A stretch of 64,000 nucleotides of DNA from DAISKN01 sp964553925 (GTDB taxonomy: Bacteria > Acidobacteriota > Vicinamibacteria > Marinacidobacterales > SMYC01), in the NCBI GenBank assembly GCA_964553925.1, contig CAZKNR010000133.1, forward strand, positions 1 to 64,000. The letters are read 5' to 3'. The translations under genes and the position numbers were made by a program. Shown here piece by piece: positions 1 to 7,991 of the stretch (positions within the stretch are counted from its first letter, which is position 1; the number at the start of each line of letters is the position of its first letter). Below the pieces are notes generated by a model. It saw only the letters and a program-made list of their open reading frames with translations, was not told the DNA's origin and ran no database searches.

Positions 1-774
1 GGCGTCGTACGAGAGGAGCTTTTCGAGAAGGGCATCGTTCCTGGGAACGATCTCGTTTCCCTCCTCGTCCTCGAGGACCTCGGGACGAAGCACCGAATAG
101 TTCTCGGTGAGCGGGCTCGCTCCTTTGAGCTCGAACGAGGCCTGACTCTCGCGGGCGATGGTGTGGAAGAAAACCGCTTCCTCCACCGCCGAGACGAGAG
201 CGTGGCCGATGCCGCCGAGGATCGCGTGGTAGGGCCAGACCATCAGGCGGTACTTACCGTCGCGGCTCAAGAGCCGGCAGTAATGAAGGAGGTGGTGATC
301 GAACAAGGCCCGGTCGCCGCTCCCAAGAGCTCCCGCGACTTCTGGGTTCACGCGAAACCGGCCGGACTCGACGTCCGCGAGAGAGATCGCGGTCATGGGA
401 GCGGGATGACGTCCCTCCGCGTCGAGCAAGAACGCCGGATGGAAGATCTGAAAGGCGCTGTGGGTATCCATCGTCGCGTGGATCCGGGTGATGGCGTCGA
501 GATTACGATAGAGGAACTCGGAGAGACGAACGGCATCGTCCACGGCCCCTCGGCCCGAGCGGCCAGCGACGAAGAGCTCGAAGCCGGGAACGGAGAAGGT
601 GTTCTGCACGTCCACGAGCAGCAACCCCACGGACTTCCGGTCCGAGCCCGAGGGCAGGATGCGGTGCGTCTCGCGAAACTTCACGGCGTCGCGAGCGCGC
701 TCCTGATAGAGAACGCGGTACACCTCAGAGACTTTCCCGGGGTCGAAATGGTCGGGAAGCGGCAGCTCGCGCAT
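1..774 (-). CDS. Nicotinamidase-like cysteine hydrolase (isochorismatase fold), 3' part outside window
   Basis: The reading frame starts at the ATG at 774 and runs off the window edge at base 1, giving 258 codons with no stop. Near residue 45 there is a beta-strand followed by an aspartate (LLLVDVQNTF), the usual first catalytic Asp of the isochorismatase/PncA fold. Around residue 95 an MDTHSAFQIFH segment has the Asp-x-His...His pattern of the PncA metal site. The motif around WPYHAILGGIGHAL fits large nicotinamidase-like cysteine hydrolases. The catalytic cysteine is not seen and would lie beyond the window. The start codon shares its A with the stop of the upstream NrtR-like gene (TGATG), so the two are probably translationally coupled. 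Activity on nicotinamide is inference from family and context. Confidence 0.75.
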   Translation of the reverse strand, partial: MRELPLPDHFDPGKVSEVYRVLYQERARDAVKFRETHRILPSGSDRKSVGLLLVDVQNTFSVPGFELFVAGRSGRGAVDDAVRLSEFLYRNLDAITRIHATMDTHSAFQIFHPAFLLDAEGRHPAPMTAISLADVESGRFRVNPEVAGALGSGDRALFDHHLLHYCRLLSRDGKYRLMVWPYHAILGGIGHALVSAVEEAVFFHTIARESQASFELKGASPLTENYSVLRPEVLEDEEGNEIVPRNDALLEKLLSYDA

Positions 775-1448
775 CAGAAGACCTCGACCGCCGTCGGCGC
801 CTGCGAGGCGAACTGATACAACATCGCCGGGCGGTGCCGGCTCCCCTTCGACTTCTTACCCGATGCTCGAAGGAGACCGAGGGAGAGAATCTTCTTCCTG
901 AAGTTGCGCTTATCGAGCCCGCGGTTCAAAACCCCTTCGTAGGCGGTCTGAAGCTCGCGCAAGGTGAATCTCGGCGGGAGGAGCGACCACATCACGTTCG
1001 TGTACTGGACTTTCGCCTGAAGGCGGGCTTGCGCGTAGCCGAGGATTGCCTCGTGATCGTACGCGAGCTCCCGAGGCCTTTCGTTGCAGTCCCAGAACCG
1101 CACTGCTTCGTACTTGGGCGTCGTTCCGAGAGCGAGCCCCACGGGGGGTACGAGTGAGTAATAGGCGACGGACACGACGCGGCCCTCGGGATCGCGCTTC
1201 CTTCCGTCGAAACTATAAAGCTGCTCGAGGTACAGGCCGGAAACGCCCGCCTGCTCCTTCAGGATTCGCGCGGCTGCATCGCGGAGACTCTCCCCTTCGT
1301 CGATGAGACCCCCCGGGAGCGCCCACATTCCCTCGAAGGGCTTTTTTCGCATCCTTATGAGAAGCACCTGCAGCCGGCCGTCGACCACGGTGAAGATGCA
1401 GTTGTCGACCGCGACTTTGACGTTCTGGAGGACGGGCGGCGCGGTCAT
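774..1448 (-). CDS. nrtR: NrtR-like regulator (Nudix domain + winged helix)
   Basis: This 224-residue protein has an N-terminal Nudix-like domain (about 5-140) and a C-terminal winged-helix region (about 145-215), the layout of NrtR, the ADP-ribose-responsive repressor of NAD genes. The Nudix box at about residues 45-70 (GGLIDEGES...RILKEQAGV) is degenerate. The canonical RE is RI and the EE pair is EQ, so metal-dependent hydrolysis is probably lost, as in several regulatory NrtR proteins. The start ATG lies 22 bases from a TGTATACA palindrome that could be its operator. The downstream gene encodes a nicotinamidase-like hydrolase, a typical NrtR target class. Function is well supported by architecture; the effector is inferred. 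Confidence 0.85.
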   Translation of the reverse strand: MTAPPVLQNVKVAVDNCIFTVVDGRLQVLLIRMRKKPFEGMWALPGGLIDEGESLRDAAARILKEQAGVSGLYLEQLYSFDGRKRDPEGRVVSVAYYSLVPPVGLALGTTPKYEAVRFWDCNERPRELAYDHEAILGYAQARLQAKVQYTNVMWSLLPPRFTLRELQTAYEGVLNRGLDKRNFRKKILSLGLLRASGKKSKGSRHRPAMLYQFASQAPTAVEVF

Positions 1449-1470
1449 AGGTTACCCGTTGTCGAGTTAG

Positions 1471-1478
1471 TGTATACA
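1471..1478. promoter_or_regulatory. Palindrome TGTATACA upstream of nrtR, candidate NrtR operator
   Basis: A perfect 8-bp palindrome in an otherwise GC-rich 73-bp gap, 22 bases upstream of the nrtR start codon. Flanks extend partial symmetry (GTGTATACAAC). Position fits autoregulation of the nrtR/hydrolase pair. Inference only. Confidence 0.4.
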
Positions 1479-1521
1479 ACACACCATCTGGACGCAAGCG
1501 GGACAGGGTCGTCGCGGTGGG

Positions 1522-3972
1522 TCAGACGATGCGGGCGGCGGCGGCGAACGAAAGGACCTCCCCCGCCGACTGGAACCGATCGCCAGGGGCTTTGGCCAGG
1601 CAGAAAAGCACGAGCTCTTCGAGCTTCTGGGGGATCTCGCTTCGCTTGGCCCGCAGCGGCGGCGGGGGAGTGTGGAGGTGGTGCATGAGGAGATTGCCCT
1701 CGGTAAAAGGGGCTCGGCCGGTTAGGAGCTCGTAGAGCGTCGCTCCGAGCGAGTACACGTCGGAGCGGGCATCGATGGGTCCTCCCTGAATGGCCTCGGG
1801 CGGGATGTACTTCGGGGTCCCCGACATCGAATGGCCAAGCGCTCCCTCAGAGCTTTCTCCATTAGATCCACTGTCCACGCGCCGCGCGAGACCGAAATCG
1901 AGAATCTTCACGCGATGGTCGACGGTGAGAAGCACGTTCGAGGGCTTCAGATCGCGATGAATGATGCCGCGGCTGTGCGCGTGGTCGAGTCCCTGCGAGA
2001 CCGAGACCAGCCAGTGCAGGGCTTCGTCGATGGCGAGCCAGGTTTTCCGACGCAGAAGGGACTGGTAGCTCTCCCCCTCGACCAGCTCCATCGAGATAAA
2101 CGTCTGCCCGCCATGGCGCTCCTGGTCAACGCCGAGATCGTAGATGGTGATGACGTTCGGGTGGTTGAGCTGCGCCGCGGCGCGCGCTTCGTGCAGCAAA
2201 CTGTCCCGCGCCTCGGGATTTCCGGAGAGCGCCTCTCCCAACACCTTGTAGGCTACGTGACGGCCTAGCAGGTGATCGTAGGCCCGGTAGACCGCGCCCA
2301 TACCGCCTTTGCCGAGCATTCCCAGAATCTCGTAGCGGCGCTTTCCCTCGTAGCGGACCACGGGCAGCGCCTGGCTCTGGAACGACTCGGAGCGCTTCTT
2401 CTCCTCGGCGACGCGCCGCTGAAGCTCCGCGCATCGCTCGCTCGCTCCCTGATAGCCGTACTGGACCGCCATCATCTTATGAAGGATGGCGGCGGCCTCG
2501 TTCAGGTTCCCCTGGGCTTCTTCGGCGCGAGCGAGCTGATCCCAGAGCTCGAGGTTCTCGGCGGAGACGGGCTTGCCTTCGAGCACGGTTCGCAGTTTCT
2601 CCTGGGCGAGCGACGCCCAGCCCCGACGCTCGAACGACCGCGCCATCTCTCGCACGGCCGCGAGGTAGTTCGGGTCGTCCTGGTCAACACGCTGGAGGTG
2701 CTCGACCATCTGCGCTTCGGAGTTGGCCTCGGCGGACGCCTTGGCGGCTTCGAAATGCCGTCCCGCTTTGCCGAAGAGCATCGACGCCATGTCGAAATCA
2801 CCCAGCTCGAAATAGAGCTCGGCGGCGCGGCCCATCTCCCCCGCTTTTACGAACAGATCGGCCGCGCGGCCAGTCGAACCGCGGGAGGTAGCCCGCAAAG
2901 ACGCCTCGGCCGCTTCGCGATAGGCGCCCGATTTCTCGTAGCACGAAGAAGCGCGGTCGAGAAGGCCCGCGCTCTCGAACACCTCGGCGGCGCGCAGGAA
3001 GTCGCCCGCCTTCACGAAAGCCTCGGCCGCGGCCGCCGCGTCGCCGGCGGAGAGCTTCGCGTCTCCCACGAGGTTCGCCGCCTCGCGCGCGTCGCCCGCC
3101 CGCTCGTAGAGCTCCGCCGCCTTCTCGACGGCGCCCGCCTTCCGGTAGAGATCCGCCGCCCTCCGGTGCATCTCGAGCTTCTCCGCGAGCTGCGCCGCGA
3201 GACGAATCTGGCCGCCTCGCTCGTAGAGCTCGAGGGCCTCTTCCGTATCTCCCGCTTTCTCGAACAATTTTCCGGCGCGGTGGCAAAGCCTCGCGATCTC
3301 CAGATCCTGGGCGGCCGCTCGATAGTGGCTCCCGCGGCTTTCGAGCTCCATGACGTGGCGCTTCAAACATTCAGCCGCCTTCTGGAAATCTCCCCCTCGC
3401 TCCTGCGCTTCCGATGCCCGGACGAGGTTTCCCGCGCGCTCGTAGATCTCGGCCGCCTTCCCGTGCTTTCCCGCTTCGAGATACTCCGCCGCGGCCTCGA
3501 GCGAGGCGCCCGCCTTCATGTAGGCCTCCGCGGCCTTGTCGCGCTTCCCGAGCTCCCGATAGAGCTGCGCCGCCCGCAGCTTCTCGTTCGAGAGCAGCAA
3601 CCATTCCGCCGCGACCTCTTTGTGCCCGAGCTTGAGACAGAGCTGGCCCGCGAGGTGGTACTCCTCGGCCTTCTCGTAGCACTCGAGAGCCTTGTCCCAC
3701 TCGGAGAGCTTTTCGTAGTGGAGTCCCGCGTTGAGGAAATCTCCCGCCTTCTCCGCCCCCGCCGCCTCCTGGCGCGATCTCAGGCCGGCAACGGGATCGG
3801 GGACGAGCCTCGACATCCCGCGAAGCCAGGAGAAAATGCCGAGCTTGCGGTTCACCGCTAGCGCCACCCAGAGCAGAACGACCACTCCGGTGAGAAGCTT
3901 CAGATTCTCCCAGTTGAGGACGCCCGCGAGCCGGCTGAGGTAGCCGGTGACGACTTCGAGGAGATCGGCCAT
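1522..3972 (-). CDS. Membrane-anchored helical-repeat Ser/Thr protein kinase
   Basis: The 816-residue protein has four parts. A transmembrane helix lies at about 22-42 (LKLLTGVVVLLWVALAV). A repeat region at about 70-425 is built from 13-residue units of the form AAxxYxxAGxxxx; I count about 20 units, many adjacent and gap-free. A conventional TPR-like linker follows at about 430-540. A Hanks-type kinase domain runs from 546 to 816. The kinase has GKGGMGAVY, the ATP lysine near 576, HRDLKPSN near 672, DFG near 692 and PPE in place of APE. The catalytic set is intact, so the enzyme should be active in the cytoplasm, with the repeats between membrane and kinase. A paralogue of the same layout lies at 60787-62973. 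Partners are unknown. Confidence 0.9.
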   Translation of the reverse strand: MADLLEVVTGYLSRLAGVLNWENLKLLTGVVVLLWVALAVNRKLGIFSWLRGMSRLVPDPVAGLRSRQEAAGAEKAGDFLNAGLHYEKLSEWDKALECYEKAEEYHLAGQLCLKLGHKEVAAEWLLLSNEKLRAAQLYRELGKRDKAAEAYMKAGASLEAAAEYLEAGKHGKAAEIYERAGNLVRASEAQERGGDFQKAAECLKRHVMELESRGSHYRAAAQDLEIARLCHRAGKLFEKAGDTEEALELYERGGQIRLAAQLAEKLEMHRRAADLYRKAGAVEKAAELYERAGDAREAANLVGDAKLSAGDAAAAAEAFVKAGDFLRAAEVFESAGLLDRASSCYEKSGAYREAAEASLRATSRGSTGRAADLFVKAGEMGRAAELYFELGDFDMASMLFGKAGRHFEAAKASAEANSEAQMVEHLQRVDQDDPNYLAAVREMARSFERRGWASLAQEKLRTVLEGKPVSAENLELWDQLARAEEAQGNLNEAAAILHKMMAVQYGYQGASERCAELQRRVAEEKKRSESFQSQALPVVRYEGKRRYEILGMLGKGGMGAVYRAYDHLLGRHVAYKVLGEALSGNPEARDSLLHEARAAAQLNHPNVITIYDLGVDQERHGGQTFISMELVEGESYQSLLRRKTWLAIDEALHWLVSVSQGLDHAHSRGIIHRDLKPSNVLLTVDHRVKILDFGLARRVDSGSNGESSEGALGHSMSGTPKYIPPEAIQGGPIDARSDVYSLGATLYELLTGRAPFTEGNLLMHHLHTPPPPLRAKRSEIPQKLEELVLFCLAKAPGDRFQSAGEVLSFAAAARIV

Positions 3973-3979
3973 CGCGCGG

Positions 3980-4867
3980 CTATTCCTCGCGGTCGCCGAG
4001 ACTGATAGTCCTCAAATAGCGGCGAAACGGCCCGCCGAGGTCGGGCCGGTCGAGAGCGTACTCCACGGTCGCCATGAGAAAGCCGAGCTTGTTTCCGCAG
4101 TCGTGCCGCACGCCCTCGAACTCGAAGCCGTATACCTCCGACTCCGAGAGAAGCGACTGGAGCGCGTTCGTGAGCTGAATCTCTCCCCGGGGGTCTCTCT
4201 CCGTCGCCCGCAAGTGATTGAAGATGGCGGGAGTAAGAATGTAGCGTCCGATGATCGCGAGATCGGAGGGGGCATCCGCCTTCTGGGGCTTCTCCACCAG
4301 ACGAGTGACGCGGTGGAGCCTTTTGTCACCGCCGGGAGCGGGCTCGGCGGCGATGACGCCGTAGCTCGAGATCTCGTCGGATGGGACCCGCATCACCGCG
4401 AGCACCGGGGCTCGCACCCGATCGTAGACCTCGATCATCTGCCGGATGCAGGGGACGTCGCTCTTGACCAGGTCGTCGCCGAGGAGGACGGCAAACGGTT
4501 CGTCTCCCACGAGCGACTCCGCGACCGCGACCGCGTGTCCGAGCCCGAGCGCCTCTTTCTGCCGCACGTAGGCCACGTTGACCAGGTCGGAGATCGCTTT
4601 CACGATTGCGAGCTCTTCCTTCTTGCCCTTCTCCTCGAGGAACCGCTCGAGCTCGAAGGAGACGTCGAAGTGATCCTCGATCGCCGACTTCCCGCGGCCG
4701 GTGACGAGGATGACGTCCTGGATGCCCGCGTGGACCGCCTCTTCGATGACGTACTGAATCAGGGGCTTGTCCACCAGCGGGAGCATCTCTTTGGGCTGCG
4801 CTTTGGTCGCGGGAAGGAACCTCGTACCGAGGCCGGCCGCGGGGAGAACCGCCTTTCGGATTTTCAT
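3980..4867 (-). CDS. galU: UTP-glucose-1-phosphate uridylyltransferase
   Basis: The 295-residue protein makes UDP-glucose from UTP and glucose-1-phosphate, feeding envelope polysaccharides. The N-terminus carries the nucleotide-binding signature KAVLPAAGLGTRFLPATKA and the DKPLIQYVIEEA segment. A VLLGDD motif and the EKP motif near residue 190 are also present. Length matches bacterial GalU (about 290-300). I chose the ATG at 4867 because the family starts at MKIRKAVLPAAG; upstream in-frame codons have no homologous character. The gene ends 7 bases before the repeat-kinase gene on the same strand and is divergent from serS. Confidence 0.95.
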   Translation of the reverse strand: MKIRKAVLPAAGLGTRFLPATKAQPKEMLPLVDKPLIQYVIEEAVHAGIQDVILVTGRGKSAIEDHFDVSFELERFLEEKGKKEELAIVKAISDLVNVAYVRQKEALGLGHAVAVAESLVGDEPFAVLLGDDLVKSDVPCIRQMIEVYDRVRAPVLAVMRVPSDEISSYGVIAAEPAPGGDKRLHRVTRLVEKPQKADAPSDLAIIGRYILTPAIFNHLRATERDPRGEIQLTNALQSLLSESEVYGFEFEGVRHDCGNKLGFLMATVEYALDRPDLGGPFRRYLRTISLGDREE

Positions 4868-4934
4868 AAGCTCGATTTGAGTCCTTTGCAATAGGCTCGC
4901 ACGCCTCGCGTTCCCGCGCAAGCAGGGTGCTACA

Positions 4935-6227
4935 ATGCGCGCGATGCTCGATCTGAATTTCATCAGCGAAAACCTGGAGCTCGTGGCCCGGAGGATCCGC
5001 GACCGAGGGGTGGAGCTCGACTTCGAGGCCCTCGCCCGCCTCAACGAGGAGCGCAAGAGGCTTCAGACCGAGATCAGCACATTGCGGCACGACCATCAGC
5101 TCGCCTCCAAAGGGATCGCCGGCCTGATGAAGGAAGGGAAGAAGAACGAAGCGGAGGAGCTGCGGGCGAAGCTCCGGCAGGATTCGGACGCGATTCAAGA
5201 GCGAGAGGAGCAGGCGCGTAAAGTAGAGGAGGAATGCCAGAGCCTCATCGTCACCATTCCCAACCTCCCGCACGAGAGCGTTCCTGTGGGCCGCGACGAG
5301 ACCGAGAACGTCGAGGTGCGGAGAGTCGGTGAGCCCCGGAGCTTCTCCTTCGAGCCGAGGCCGCACTGGGACATCGGGACGGAGCTCGGCATCCTCGACT
5401 TCGACCGGGCGGCGAAGATCTCCGGCGCCAGGTTCGCCGTCCTTGCGGGGGCGGGTGCCCTTCTTTCGCGGGCGCTCATCCACTTCATGCTCGACCTCCA
5501 CACCCGGGAGCACGGGTACCGCGAGGTGCTTCCGCCGTTTCTCGTTGGGGGAGATGCCCTCTTCGGCACCGGCCAGCTCCCGAAGTTCGAGAGCGACCTC
5601 TTCAAGGTGGAAGGCCGCGACCTCTATCTGGTGCCAACGGCCGAGGTCCCGCTCACGAACCTGCACCGGGATGAAATCCTCGAACGCGCCGAGCTTCCCA
5701 AGCACTACACGGCCTACACTCCGTGCTTCCGGAGCGAGGCGGGATCCCACGGAAAGGACGTGCGCGGTCTCATCCGCCAGCATCAATTCGACAAGGTAGA
5801 GCTCGTCAAGATCACCGATCAGGAGAGCTCGTTCGAGGAGCTCGAGTCCCTCACCCGAAACGCCGAGGAGGTCTTGAAGCGACTCGGCCTTCCCTATCGC
5901 GTGGTGCTGCTCTGCACCGGAGACATGGGGTTCGCCTCGGCGAAGACCTACGACATCGAGGTGTGGCTTCCCTCGCAGAAGACGTACCGCGAGATCAGCT
6001 CCTGCAGCAACTGCACCGACTTTCAGGCCCGTCGCGCCAAGATCCGCTATCGGCCGGCGCCGGGCGGAAAGCCCCGCCTCTGCCACACGCTGAACGGCTC
6101 GGGGCTCGCGGTAGGCCGAACCTGGCTCGCGATCCTGGAGAACTACCAGAACGAGGACGGCTCGGTCACAATGCCCGAGGCGCTCAGGCCGTATCTGGGT
6201 GGGATGGACAAGATCGTGCGATCATAA
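4935..6227 (+). CDS. serS: Seryl-tRNA synthetase
   Basis: Class II synthetase of 430 residues that charges tRNA-Ser. The N-terminal coiled-coil arm (about 30-105) is clear from its Lys/Glu-rich heptads. Motif 2 (FRSEAGSHGKDVRGLIRQHQF) and motif 3 (LNGSGLAVGRTW) are intact. The start is either ATG 4935, preceded by AGGGTG with a spacing of 8, or ATG 4944, which gives the common family start MLDLNFI. I kept 4935 on ribosome-binding-site grounds. A TACAAT hexamer at 4931-4936 overlaps this start codon and would be a -10 element only if the downstream start is used. A tRNA-Ser follows 12 bases after the stop. Confidence 0.96.
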   Translation: MRAMLDLNFISENLELVARRIRDRGVELDFEALARLNEERKRLQTEISTLRHDHQLASKGIAGLMKEGKKNEAEELRAKLRQDSDAIQEREEQARKVEEECQSLIVTIPNLPHESVPVGRDETENVEVRRVGEPRSFSFEPRPHWDIGTELGILDFDRAAKISGARFAVLAGAGALLSRALIHFMLDLHTREHGYREVLPPFLVGGDALFGTGQLPKFESDLFKVEGRDLYLVPTAEVPLTNLHRDEILERAELPKHYTAYTPCFRSEAGSHGKDVRGLIRQHQFDKVELVKITDQESSFEELESLTRNAEEVLKRLGLPYRVVLLCTGDMGFASAKTYDIEVWLPSQKTYREISSCSNCTDFQARRAKIRYRPAPGGKPRLCHTLNGSGLAVGRTWLAILENYQNEDGSVTMPEALRPYLGGMDKIVRS

Positions 6228-6239
6228 GTTGCCGGTTTT

Positions 6240-6325
6240 GGAGGGATGGCCGAGTGGTTTAAGGCGGCGGTCTTGAAAACCGTTGACCGAAAGGTCCGGG
6301 GGTTCGAATCCCTCTCCCTCCGCCA
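6240..6325 (+). tRNA. tRNA-Ser(UGA)
   Basis: Acceptor arms GGAGGGA and TCCCTCC pair fully, and the discriminator G and CCA are encoded. The anticodon loop CTTGAAA gives UGA. A long variable arm and a T-arm with GGTTCGAATCC mark it as tRNA-Ser. It lies directly behind the seryl-tRNA synthetase gene. Confidence 0.96.
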
Positions 6326-6331
6326 ACATCG

Positions 6332-7549
6332 CTAGCTTTTCGTGCGGAAGTGCATCGCTGCGAAGCTCACGACGGACGCCTCGTCGATGTTCCACTGCTC
6401 GTACTTCAAGACCTCGCCCTCGAGATTCAGGGCCGGCGCTGCTGATTTTAGGAATGTGTAGAACGGCGGGTATCCGCACCAGTTGAGAGGATCGGAGTCG
6501 GGGTGCACGAGCTCGAAGAACCCCTCGGCATCGCCGGCACAGATACGGTCCAGCCGCTCGCGGTCCTGCTCGGCGACTTCGATCATGACGCCCTCTCGGG
6601 CCCGCACCGCCTCAGCGTGGCCGTAGCGCCGTCCGATGTGCGCCATGTCGACACCTAACACCCACACGAGATTGGAGCGGGTCGAGGCGATCTCGCCGAG
6701 CACATCGAAGAAGCGCTTGATTGAGTCCTGGCTCTCGGGAGGCTTCCCCGTCCTCAAGCTCTCGACGAAAGGCCCGCAGAGCACGGGGAGGATGCGAACG
6801 GGCTTCTTCATTCGGTATTGGAGGAACAGAACCTGGAACTCGACGGCGTGCTCCCGCGCGTGGCAGTAGTCCTCTTCGACGATGGCGGCCCCGGCCCGGG
6901 CCACGAGGAGATCGTGCAGGTCCAAGTCGACGTCCGCGGTTCCGAGAGGAGTGCGATACGGCTTTCGCGTCAACCCGAATCGCTCGGGCCTTCCGTAATG
7001 CGAGGTCCCGAGAATGACGAACGTGGGCTCTTCGCCGTCCGCATCGAAATCATAGGCCGCGCGGTACGACGCGAACCCGCCTTCGGGCGACACGTGGGGA
7101 GCGGCGAGAACCCGGGGGAGGGACGTCTTCTTCTCCAAAGTCGCCGGCATCTCCGCGGAGAAACGCTCGTGGACCCCATCGGCGGTATCGGGGTAGGCGG
7201 TGCCCGCATGGGACGCCTCGCGCACCGACGCGCGGCGAAACGCTTCGTGCTTTTGCTCCTTCAAGGCTCGAAGCTCGTCGGTCTCGAGAAATCCCTCTTC
7301 CGCGAGGAGAGCCAGGAGCTCGCGCACCCGCTGTCTCCCGACGAGCTCACCTCCAGACAAGCGCGTGAGGAGCGCCTGGGCTTCGAGCTCGGTATGCTCC
7401 CCGTCGAGGCAGGAGAGAAGCGCGAGCCAGGGATGCGGGAGAACGAGAACGGTCTCCGTATACCCGAACGGATCCCGAAGAAGCAGCCCTGGCCGCTCGC
7501 GGATCGGAGACGGCATCACGTCGATGTCCGCGCGCAGCCTGGGAAGCAT
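6332..7549 (-). CDS. MEMO1-family protein (AmmeMemoRadiSam B type) with N-terminal extension
   Basis: The C-terminal part (about 110-405) is a MEMO1-family domain. It shows APHVSPEGGFASY, LGTSHYG, HAREHAVEFQVLFLQ and a late NWCGYPPFYTF segment, supplying the His/His/Cys positions expected of the family pocket. The N-terminal 105 residues are an extra domain. Its pattern (RDPFGYTETVLVLPHPWLALLSCLDGEHTE..., then a winged-helix-like end in GFLETDE) resembles PqqD-like peptide-binding folds; that assignment is tentative. The usual AmmeMemoRadiSam partners (AMMECR1 domain, PflA-like radical SAM) are not next to it. The gene runs opposite to its tRNA and serS neighbours. Biochemical function unknown. 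Confidence 0.8.
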   Translation of the reverse strand: MLPRLRADIDVMPSPIRERPGLLLRDPFGYTETVLVLPHPWLALLSCLDGEHTELEAQALLTRLSGGELVGRQRVRELLALLAEEGFLETDELRALKEQKHEAFRRASVREASHAGTAYPDTADGVHERFSAEMPATLEKKTSLPRVLAAPHVSPEGGFASYRAAYDFDADGEEPTFVILGTSHYGRPERFGLTRKPYRTPLGTADVDLDLHDLLVARAGAAIVEEDYCHAREHAVEFQVLFLQYRMKKPVRILPVLCGPFVESLRTGKPPESQDSIKRFFDVLGEIASTRSNLVWVLGVDMAHIGRRYGHAEAVRAREGVMIEVAEQDRERLDRICAGDAEGFFELVHPDSDPLNWCGYPPFYTFLKSAAPALNLEGEVLKYEQWNIDEASVVSFAAMHFRTKS

Positions 7550-7625
7550 TCGTGCCTTTCTTTGACGCTTCAGCGGCCGTCATTGTAGTATGAACCAGCG
7601 TCCGGGCTCGCCCGCCCGAATCGTT

Positions 7626-7652
7626 CTCGATAGGCTCGATAGGCTCGATAAG
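7626..7652 (+). repeat. 9-bp tandem repeat CTCGATAGG, three copies
   Basis: Three head-to-tail copies (third ends AAG instead of AGG) directly upstream of tRNA-Ser(GCU). One of several 9-bp tandem repeats in the window with unrelated unit sequences. Confidence 0.85.
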
Positions 7653-7654
7653 CC

Positions 7655-7749
7655 GGAGAGGTGCTGGAGTGGCTGAACAGGACTGCCTGCTAAGCAGTTA
7701 CACGGGTGTTGAGCCTGTGTCGAGGGTTCGAATCCCTCCCTCTCCGCCA
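7655..7749 (+). tRNA. tRNA-Ser(GCU)
   Basis: Acceptor arms GGAGAGG and CCTCTCC pair, with discriminator G and encoded CCA. The anticodon loop CTGCTAA gives GCU. A long variable arm (ACACGGGTGTTGAGCCTGTGT) gives a length of 95 bases, typical for tRNA-Ser. Confidence 0.96.
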
Positions 7750-7793
7750 GTTTGACAAAGCCTTTGCCGCCCGGCTAGGCTGAGTTAGTTCGC

Positions 7794-7867
7794 TGGGAAG
7801 TCGTCCAACGGTAGGACACGCGGCTCTGGACCGCGGTATCGGGGTTCGAATCCCTGCTTCCCAGCCA
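7794..7867 (+). tRNA. tRNA-Gln(CUG)
   Basis: Acceptor arms TGGGAAG and CTTCCCA pair with the weak U1-A72 pair usual for tRNA-Gln. The discriminator is G and CCA is encoded. The anticodon loop CTCTGGA gives CUG. It marks the left edge of the most accessory-looking stretch of the window. Confidence 0.96.
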
Positions 7868-7991
7868 ATTTTCCCTCGCTGGCACTGAGTCACACCAAGA
7901 ATAGCGGGAGGGCGTTTCGTGCCTACTGAAGCGGGTAGACTCGCCGGTGATTACGTTCCGTTCTGGCTCGGATGACCTGAAACTGGGAAAT

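Noticed and set aside
2272..3861. Plus-strand open frame of 529 codons opposite the first repeat-kinase
   Set aside because: Same cause. No recognisable domain, and the minus-strand frame encodes a complete kinase.
4931..4936. TACAAT as a clear -10 of serS
   Set aside because: It overlaps the better-supported start codon and has no -35 at the right distance.
4326..6086. Minus-strand frame of 586 codons across galU and serS
   Set aside because: It crosses two conserved genes in other frames; no domain supports it.
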